DNA of 38,129 bases, taken from JBAXLO01 sp037134755 (GTDB lineage: Bacteria > Bacteroidota > Bacteroidia > Bacteroidales > JACABE01). The position numbers and the translations under genes were made by a program. Below, piece by piece: positions 32,919 to 38,129 of the stretch. The number at the start of each line of letters is the position of its first letter. Positions within the stretch are counted from its first letter, which is position 1. The DNA lies in contig JBAXLO010000014.1 of assembly GCA_037134755.1 (NCBI GenBank), forward strand, positions 1-38,129, written 5' to 3'. Under the pieces are notes generated by a model. That model was not told where the DNA came from. It ran no database searches and saw nothing but the letters and a program-made list of their open reading frames with translations.

Positions 32919-32926
32919 CAAAATTA
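32919..32926 (-). promoter_or_regulatory. Bacteroidota -7 box (TAATTTTG) for gldA
   Basis: It matches TAnnTTTG on the minus strand, followed by CAC, 27 bp upstream of the gldA start. Confidence 0.55.
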
Positions 32927-33060
32927 CAATTTATTTTATAGAAAACTTAAACTATTATGTATTGCTATTAATTCTTTTTTAATTTGGCATAAATAAAAAT
33001 CCAATTTTTAAATTAAAAAAAAGAATTAACTAACATAAGTGAAAGTATTGTTTTTTTACC

Positions 33061-33068
33061 TACTTTTG
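33061..33068 (+). promoter_or_regulatory. Bacteroidota -7 box (TACTTTTG) for the gatD-like gene
   Basis: It matches TAnnTTTG, 54 bp upstream of the ATG at 33123. The divergent gldA promoter lies 135 bp away in the same spacer. Confidence 0.5.
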
Positions 33069-33122
33069 TTGCGTCAAAAAGCAAAGCGCTATTTAAATTT
33101 AATAACCTGATAATATAGACCA

Positions 33123-34508
33123 ATGAGTGAAGATTTTTTCCAAGGATACAAGGGCATGTCATTAGATATGCTTAAGAAATATAACGTAAGAGTTTGGGGT
33201 CAAGCTGCTGTAGATACTACAAGAGGTTCGTTTCAAGGGACTATACTTCCCAGATCAGAGAATGACGATGATCAACATATAGTGATGAAAATTATAACCG
33301 GTTATAATATCGGGATAGATATTGCGAACATTACTAATATGGTTGAAACCGGCTACAAGAAAGCTAATTATAAAATCCCTGAAAAGGAGTTTCCTTATAC
33401 CGAAGGACTGCCTAAAGTTAAACTTATTGGTACTGGCGGAACTATTGCTTCGAGATTAGATTACCGTACCGGTGCTGTTATTCCGGCTTTCTCCCCCGGC
33501 GAATTGTATGGTGCCGTTCCTGAGTTGGCTGATATCTGTAATCTTACAACAGAGAAAGTATTTGCTGTATTTAGTGAGAATATGGGCCCTGAACAGTATA
33601 AGAAATTAGCTATTGCGATAGGAAAAGAGATAGAAAATGGTGTTGAAGGGATAATTATTGGCCATGGTACAGATACTTTATCACATACTGCAGCAGCTTT
33701 GACATATATGGTTCAAAATCCTCCGGTACCTATTGTATTAGTGGGTTCACAACGTTCATCTGACCGCCCTAGTTCTGATGCTGCTATTAATTTAATGCAC
33801 GCTGCTACCGCTGCCGGTCATGGTGATATAGCAGAAGTTATGGTATGTATGTTTGGTCCTACTTCAGATGAATATGGTTTGTTGCATAGAGGCACTCGTG
33901 TAAGAAAGATGCACTCTTCTTATCGTTCAACCTTCCGTACCATAGGTGATATTCCTTTAGCTACAGTCACTCGCAAAGGAGTTGTGCCATTAAAACCAGA
34001 ATATAACCACAGACGCAAGGATAAAAACGTTACTATTCTTCCATTTTTTGAAGAAAAGGTTTGCATTATTTATTATTACCCGAATATGCAGCCTGATATT
34101 ATCGATTCATTAGTCGAAAATGGTTATAAAGGTATTATTATTGCCGGAACTGGATTAGGACACGTAAATAAACCTCTGTATCCTGCTATTGAACGTGCTA
34201 CTGCCAAGGGCGTTCACATGTTTATGACCGTTCAAACCTTATGGGGCTATGTTCATATGTTTGTTTATGATACAGGTAGAGATTTAATGGCCAAAGGTAT
34301 CGTTCCTTTAGCAAATATGTTACCCGAAGCTGCATATATTAAATTAGGATGGGTTCTAGGACAAACTACAGATCCCGATAAGGTAAGAGAAATGATGTTG
34401 ACTCCGGTTAATGACGAAACTACTGATAGAGAACCTTACAATGGTTATCTGGTTTATCAGGGTGGTGTTAAAGAAGTTGAAGATTTTATTAAGAAAGTTC
34501 ATAAATAG
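33123..34508 (+). CDS. Archaeal-type GatD / type I asparaginase-domain protein
   Basis: A 461-aa protein. Residues 1-95 form the small N-terminal domain seen in GatD (VRVWGQAAVDTTRGSFQGTI, IVMKIITGYNIGIDI), and the rest is a type I asparaginase domain with GTGGTIASRLDYRTGAVIPA (Thr107), GHGTDTLSHTAAAL (Thr183, Asp184), VGSQRSSDRPSSDAA and RVRKMHSS (Lys262). Thr, Thr-Asp and Lys are the amidohydrolase catalytic set. In archaea GatD hydrolyses glutamine and passes ammonia to GatE for Gln-tRNA formation. No gatE is visible here, so in this organism it may act as a stand-alone asparaginase or glutaminase, or with a partner elsewhere. No signal peptide, so cytoplasmic. It is monocistronic and convergent with dapF through a shared terminator. 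Confidence 0.88.
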   Translation: MSEDFFQGYKGMSLDMLKKYNVRVWGQAAVDTTRGSFQGTILPRSENDDDQHIVMKIITGYNIGIDIANITNMVETGYKKANYKIPEKEFPYTEGLPKVKLIGTGGTIASRLDYRTGAVIPAFSPGELYGAVPELADICNLTTEKVFAVFSENMGPEQYKKLAIAIGKEIENGVEGIIIGHGTDTLSHTAAALTYMVQNPPVPIVLVGSQRSSDRPSSDAAINLMHAATAAGHGDIAEVMVCMFGPTSDEYGLLHRGTRVRKMHSSYRSTFRTIGDIPLATVTRKGVVPLKPEYNHRRKDKNVTILPFFEEKVCIIYYYPNMQPDIIDSLVENGYKGIIIAGTGLGHVNKPLYPAIERATAKGVHMFMTVQTLWGYVHMFVYDTGRDLMAKGIVPLANMLPEAAYIKLGWVLGQTTDPDKVREMMLTPVNDETTDREPYNGYLVYQGGVKEVEDFIKKVHK

Positions 34509-34526
34509 ATATATCTTTCAATATAT

Positions 34527-34571
34527 AAAAAGAGAAGCAATCTGATTGATGAGATTGCTTCTCTTTTTTTT
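34527..34571. terminator. Bidirectional terminator between the gatD-like gene and dapF
   Basis: A perfect 15-bp stem AAAGAGAAGCAATCT (34529-34543) pairs with 34552-34566 across an 8-nt loop. T runs follow on the plus strand, and A residues precede it for the minus strand. It lies between the two convergent stop codons. Confidence 0.9.
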
Positions 34572-34596
34572 ATCTATAAAGCTAACTAAGTTTATG

Positions 34597-35388
34597 TTAT
34601 TCGTTAATAACAAGCTCACCTTTAAACACAAATTGGGCAGGTCCTTCGAGCCATATATTTTTAAACGTATAATCTTTGTCTTTAGTAAAAGATACCTTTA
34701 GCTCACCACCTAGAGTTTTGATTTTTACAATCTCTACATCATTATTTAAGGCATAAGCTATTGCTGATGCAGTAACTCCGGTTCCACAAGCCAACGTTTC
34801 ATCTTCTACACCTCTTTCAAAAGTTCTAACAAAGAGATAATCTTCTTTTATTTCAACAAAATCAACATTAACACCCTTTTCGGAGATTTCTTTATTATTT
34901 CTTATTGCTTTGCCTTCGTTGTAAACATCAATACTTTTAACATCTTTAACAAACTTAATGTATTGTGGTGAACCGGTATTAAGAATAAAATCGTTGTTAT
35001 ACATTTTAAATTCCGAAACATCATTCATCTTTAGTCGAACTTGAAATAAATCAGCATTATTATTAATGATAGTTGCCTGATGTTCGCCATCTATTGCAAT
35101 AAAATTAGTTTTATCATTAATAAGACCTAAAGAAGCAGCAAAAGCAGTAATACATCTGCCACCATTGCCACACATAGTGCTTTCGTTGCCATCCGAATTA
35201 AAATAAACCATCTCAAAATCATAAGCATCGCTAGCATTCAAAAGCATTAATCCATCTGCTCCTATACCAAAGTGACGGTTACAGATAAAAGCAATATTAT
35301 CAGTTGATAATTTGAGGTTTTTATCGCGGTTGTCAATTAACACAAAATCGTTGCCGGCACCGTGATATTTGCTGAAAGCTATCGTCAT
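34597..35388 (-). CDS. dapF: Diaminopimelate epimerase
   Basis: This enzyme converts LL- to meso-diaminopimelate for lysine and peptidoglycan synthesis in the cytoplasm, without a cofactor. The 263-aa length is normal. The two catalytic cysteines are present: Cys73 in ESTMCGNGGRC and Cys201 in ETLACGTGVTAS. GAGNDFVLID at the N-terminus and HFGIGADGLML are also typical. The start codon overlaps the stop of the upstream membrane-anchored gene (TAATG), so translation of the two is coupled. It ends at the bidirectional terminator. Confidence 0.97.
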   Translation of the reverse strand: MTIAFSKYHGAGNDFVLIDNRDKNLKLSTDNIAFICNRHFGIGADGLMLLNASDAYDFEMVYFNSDGNESTMCGNGGRCITAFAASLGLINDKTNFIAIDGEHQATIINNNADLFQVRLKMNDVSEFKMYNNDFILNTGSPQYIKFVKDVKSIDVYNEGKAIRNNKEISEKGVNVDFVEIKEDYLFVRTFERGVEDETLACGTGVTASAIAYALNNDVEIVKIKTLGGELKVSFTKDKDYTFKNIWLEGPAQFVFKGELVINE

Positions 35389-36086
35389 TAGTTTTTGTTT
35401 TGCTTAATTGGTTTCTTTACAGAGAGCAATTGCTTGTAATCGTCTGTTTTATCTATACGATAATAATTGTTGAGATAGCTCAGGAAGAGGTTTCCATTTT
35501 TATATTCAAAAGTAGCAAAATCGAATTGATAAATACCGAATAATACCAGCTTGTGATCTACAAATTTATACCCTTTATAATTAACGGGAGATTTCCAGAA
35601 CTCAACATGTATTATGTTAGCCGGAAGATGCTTTGTACTCCTGTCATCTATCAATAAAGAATCGAGAACAGCATCATGTACAGAAGAATTATTGTCGGCG
35701 ACACCTTCTACTTTAAAGTTTTTAGTATAGATTAATTCATCGCCAATAACTACGATATCTTCATCTGATCTTTTTATCTTAAGACTGTCATTATTATGAA
35801 TCTTACCGTTAGAATTATCGGTAAGGCTATCTTTTGAAGAATCGTCACGCTTTAGATTATCCCCTTTTTTATTAGTATTGTTTAATGCAATGGTTTTGGT
35901 TTTATCGGATGCAGAAAGACTATCCGGCCCCAATTCGTTAGCGCTTTGCATTTGTTGTTTCTTGCCCGAAAAGCTAAACCATATTTTCAGGTCGTAGTTT
36001 TGTATCCACCATACGCAACTACCTCCAATTGCTATACCTATCAACAATCCGATAACAAGATAAAGATATTTTATTTTAGAATTCAT
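35388..36086 (-). CDS. Membrane-anchored protein of unknown function, upstream of dapF
   Basis: A 232-aa protein with a short cytoplasmic start, one membrane helix at about 7-27 (LYLVIGLLIGIAIGGS), a polar Ser/Asp/Lys/Asn-rich linker (about 40-105) and a C-terminal domain of about 120 residues that contains beta strands (DEDIVVIGDELIYTKNFKVE, IIHVEFWKSPVNYKGYK, KLVLFGIYQFDFATFEYKNG). The topology suggests the C-terminal domain faces the periplasm. I do not recognise the family. One-base overlap with dapF indicates an operon, perhaps only for expression coupling. A TAATTTTG box lies 29 bp upstream. Confidence 0.78.
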   Translation of the reverse strand: MNSKIKYLYLVIGLLIGIAIGGSCVWWIQNYDLKIWFSFSGKKQQMQSANELGPDSLSASDKTKTIALNNTNKKGDNLKRDDSSKDSLTDNSNGKIHNNDSLKIKRSDEDIVVIGDELIYTKNFKVEGVADNNSSVHDAVLDSLLIDDRSTKHLPANIIHVEFWKSPVNYKGYKFVDHKLVLFGIYQFDFATFEYKNGNLFLSYLNNYYRIDKTDDYKQLLSVKKPIKQNKN

Positions 36087-36114
36087 ATTGTGATGTCCGT
36101 TTCAAAAATCGTTG

Positions 36115-36122
36115 CAAAATTA
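36115..36122 (-). promoter_or_regulatory. Bacteroidota -7 box (TAATTTTG) for the dapF operon
   Basis: It matches TAnnTTTG on the minus strand, followed by CAACG, 29 bp upstream of the ATG at 36086. Confidence 0.5.
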
Positions 36123-36162
36123 CACAATTAGAATCAATCAACACTGTTTTTGATTAAATATA

Positions 36163-36663
36163 TTAAAAACTTACATAAAATTTTAGTCCACCCACTACAA
36201 AACTCGAGACTGTTGAACCAAATTCAACCCTATATGAAACCTTTTTAGGAGTCAAGGCAAAACCCATGCCTCCATAAATACCTAAACGTCCTTCGTTGTT
36301 CAAACTGCCAATAGAGAGAGCAGGAGTTAAATAGAAGTTAAAACCGGGTACTAACACAAAATGATAAGCTATACCTGCCTTAAAATCATAAAGCACGTAT
36401 CTATTCTCAAAATCATTGAACTGTGTTTGCAAATAAAGTATCCGTTTGTGCCCTTCCTGATGTAGTTCGAAACCATAATTAAAGCCTGTAGAACGATATT
36501 TATCGGTAGTACTATAACTTACACCATATTTATCTACACCAGTATTTTTAATACTCATCGAAAACCCATTAAGACCAATGGTTTGCATATAAGTAAATTT
36601 TTGAGCATACATTGCTGAATTCATCATAATGAAAAAAGCGACTAGCGTAATTATTTTTCTCAT
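36163..36663 (-). CDS. Small outer-membrane beta-barrel-like protein
   Basis: Read from the ATG at 36663 it is 166 aa with a clean signal peptide (MRKIITLVAFFIMMNSAMYAQ). An in-frame ATG ten codons upstream (36693) would add a charged stretch and is less likely. The mature part is a series of amphipathic beta strands with Gly turns (YGVSYSTTDKYRSTGFNYGFEL, shortened here; then ILYLQTQFNDFENRYVLYDF, GIAYHFVLVPGFNFYL, GIYGGMGFALTP) and ends in an aromatic residue (GLKFYVSF), as outer-membrane barrels often do. About eight strands fit the length. Family not identified. The gene is alone on the minus strand, 76 bp from the dapF operon start. Confidence 0.72.
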   Translation of the reverse strand: MRKIITLVAFFIMMNSAMYAQKFTYMQTIGLNGFSMSIKNTGVDKYGVSYSTTDKYRSTGFNYGFELHQEGHKRILYLQTQFNDFENRYVLYDFKAGIAYHFVLVPGFNFYLTPALSIGSLNNEGRLGIYGGMGFALTPKKVSYRVEFGSTVSSFVVGGLKFYVSF

Positions 36664-37103
36664 ATTATAAAGATTTTTCTTCTTCTGTCCCATCGAAGAG
36701 TTAATTTAAAATTATGTTATAAAAAGGCGTGGGACTATAACTTACATAAGCTAACACCTTTTTATTATTGAGACAATTATACAAATACAATAGCTTTTAT
36801 CTCTACTTTAATTAAGGTGTAAAATTACTAAAATATATATTACAATACTTTCTTTAATGATATTTTTTATACTATTAAAAACCTTTGGTTTAATAATAAT
36901 ATAATGAATACAAAACAAGAGGCTTACTAATAAATAATTATTCATATACTGAATAATTTTATTCATTTAAACTATTAAAAATATTTAATGAATTATATGT
37001 AATTATTTAGTAATTTTACACAATCTAAATTTAGATAAGTTTATTGAGCTATTTCAATAATATTATTCAGATATTTAAGGACAGACCTTTAAAATTAATA
37101 TAT
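36664..37103. other. AT-rich intergenic region between outer-membrane gene and TA locus
   Basis: No gene is visible. At 36721-36762 AAAAAGGCGT and ACACCTTTTT form an imperfect hairpin with T runs on both sides, in the leader of the minus-strand gene. A TAATTTTAC sequence at 37010-37018 may serve the toxin-antitoxin locus, but its last base departs from TAnnTTTG. Confidence 0.5.
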
Positions 37104-37304
37104 ATGCTAAGTACAGTAAAAGGGATAGTTAGGAAAAGAAAAATAGAGCTTGAAGAGAAAATAAAAATACCTGAAGGCACCAGATTATTGATAACTATAT
37201 TATCAGACGACGAAACTGAAATGTTTTGGCAGGATGCAAGTAAAACTTCTTTAGATAAAACGTGGAATAATACGGAGGATAATATATATGCAGAGCTTCT
37301 CTAA
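37104..37304 (+). CDS. AF2212-like (DUF104-type) small antitoxin
   Basis: A 66-aa protein when read from the ATG at 37104; a longer frame from a non-ATG start at 37044 is less likely. VKGIVRKRKIELEEKIKIPE followed by GTRLLITIL resembles the AF2212/DUF104 antitoxin motif (V-G-I-x-x-G-K-I-E-x-x-E-x-x-x-L-P-E-G-T-x-V-x-V-x-I-L). The last 30 residues are acidic (DDETEMFWQDASK, NNTEDNIYAELL), typical for a segment that blocks a toxin. The gene overlaps the MazF-like gene by 17 bp, the usual antitoxin-first order. Pairing is inferred from position. Confidence 0.72.
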   Translation: MLSTVKGIVRKRKIELEEKIKIPEGTRLLITILSDDETEMFWQDASKTSLDKTWNNTEDNIYAELL

Positions 37305-37614
37305 AAGTAGAGTTGTATTGGTAAAATATCCTTTTACCGATCTTGAAAATTTTAAGATTCGCCCTGCGGTTATTATTAGTAAGAGCTTATACGATGATGT
37401 TTTTATAGTGCCTTTAACTAGTAGAATAGCTTTTTTGAATGATGAAGAATTTATTTTGCACGACTGGAAGAAATCCGGGCTTAATGTTGAAACTGCTGTT
37501 AAAAAAGGAATCTATACAATAGAATCTAAGCTTATAATTAAAGAAATCGGACATTTAACTAAAAATGATTTCGACAAGTTAAAACTCTCAATATTAAAAT
37601 GGCTTGAGTTTTAA
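37288..37614 (+). CDS. MazF/PemK-family endoribonuclease toxin
   Basis: A 108-aa protein of the MazF/PemK (CcdB-fold) family. VVLVKYPFTDLENFKIRPAV matches the family start (V-L-x-x-P-F-T-D...K-x-R-P-A-V-I-I-S), DDVFIVPLTSRI matches the second strand with the conserved Thr-Ser, and a C-terminal helix ends the protein (DFDKLKLSILKWLEF). Such toxins cleave mRNA and stop translation until the antitoxin is renewed. A GGAGG sequence at 37274-37278, 9 bp before the ATG, is an unusually strong ribosome-binding site for this genome. Length is normal and no inactivating change is visible. Confidence 0.88.
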   Translation: MQSFSKSRVVLVKYPFTDLENFKIRPAVIISKSLYDDVFIVPLTSRIAFLNDEEFILHDWKKSGLNVETAVKKGIYTIESKLIIKEIGHLTKNDFDKLKLSILKWLEF

Positions 37615-37804
37615 TAGTATTATTTAATTTCAATATTTATTCCTTCGTTTATATTTACAACTCGTTAATAGAAGTTGGCAAATCGATTTCATAATTTGTA
37701 AACACTAACTGCTTTATATTAGATACAATCTAATATTTAGTGATGCAAAGTTCAGTAAAATCTTACAGTATTTACCAATTTATCATGACATATTAAATTG
37801 ACTA

Positions 37805-38129
37805 TTACTTCTTTTTCTTTGATTTTAGATACTCTTCTTTCATCTTCAGAAGATCAATTGAAGAACAATCAGTAATTAAATCTTTTATTATTTCTAAAGG
37901 CATATCTTCTTGCTTAATGAAATTGATACAACCTTTTTGAAAATTTGCTTTAGGTAAAAGTGTTTTATATTTTACATGCAATGCAGTTGATCCATAAATA
38001 GGCATGGCATGTAACGAAATATAGTTTTTATTACTGGCAAGCCCGTATTTCATAGTCCCTTTGCCTTTATATATTAGCATCATTTTGCCCATCATAGATC
38101 CCACTTCGGCTACTACACTTTTATCATTC
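37805..38129 (-). CDS. DUF1801-family protein, 5' end outside the window
   Basis: The frame stays open to the window edge (107 codons plus stop), so the GTG at 38104 is probably internal and the N-terminus is missing. The visible part matches the DUF1801/YdhG-like fold: KYGLASNKNYISLHAMPIYG, then a stretch ending NFQKGCINFIKQEDMPLEII, close to the family pattern G-K-x-C-I-x-F-K-x-x-E-D-x-P. It ends in a Lys-rich tail (KSKKKK). The family contains small cytoplasmic proteins, some linked to iron handling. The role here is unknown. Confidence 0.75.
   Translation of the reverse strand, partial: NDKSVVAEVGSMMGKMMLIYKGKGTMKYGLASNKNYISLHAMPIYGSTALHVKYKTLLPKANFQKGCINFIKQEDMPLEIIKDLITDCSSIDLLKMKEEYLKSKKKK

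Overview
The window looks like the chromosome of an AT-rich Bacteroidota, probably in or near Bacteroidales. The evidence is a type IX secretion (T9SS) C-terminal sorting domain on two giant exported proteins, a gliding-type ABC ATPase (GldA), a DUF2723 membrane protein, TAnnTTTG promoter boxes ahead of many genes, FISUMP and FGE-like surface proteins, and dispersed short palindromes. No rRNA, tRNA, CRISPR array or complete insertion sequence was seen.

Left part (1-7200): repeat-rich noncoding DNA, a tyrosine recombinase on the minus strand, then a plus-strand run of four exported proteins: an Asn/Ser-rich unknown, a propeller-like protein, an FGE-like protein with a C-terminal beta-rich domain, and a FISUMP lipoprotein. 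The run is followed by the decayed 3' end of a zinc-type alcohol dehydrogenase gene.

Sorting region (7164-20687): two minus-strand cassettes, each a giant T9SS cargo gene followed by an 80-residue PID-CTERM-like protein. One cargo carries DUF3616-like and Calx-beta-like parts, the other three metallophosphoesterase domains. The last 451 codons of the cargo, the spacer with its hairpin, the small gene and its terminator form a 1,745-bp block that appears identical in both cassettes and ends sharply on both sides. Divergent from the second cassette lies a three-gene exosortase locus: a secreted protein with a TPTLS-TM-Arg tail, an XrtH-like exosortase with Cys, Arg and His in place, and a multi-spanning partner resembling the XrtH-associated membrane protein. 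Two export and anchoring systems (T9SS and exosortase) therefore meet here.

Middle (20688-30498): dispersed palindromes, a 14-bp minisatellite that forms the end of an unknown 311-aa gene, then a roughly 650-bp array of about 31 phase-locked degenerate 21-bp units upstream of valS. valS is followed by a DUF2723 gene, and about 340 bp downstream of that lies a second 21-bp array of eight units, so the two arrays bracket this gene pair.

Right part (30499-38129): mostly housekeeping. metK has a long leader, followed by gldA, an archaeal-type GatD/asparaginase homologue, dapF with a coupled membrane-anchored partner, an outer-membrane-like protein, a MazF/PemK-like toxin with an AF2212-like antitoxin, and a DUF1801 gene cut by the window edge.

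All assignments come from reading the sequence. Family names are by recognition and were not searched.
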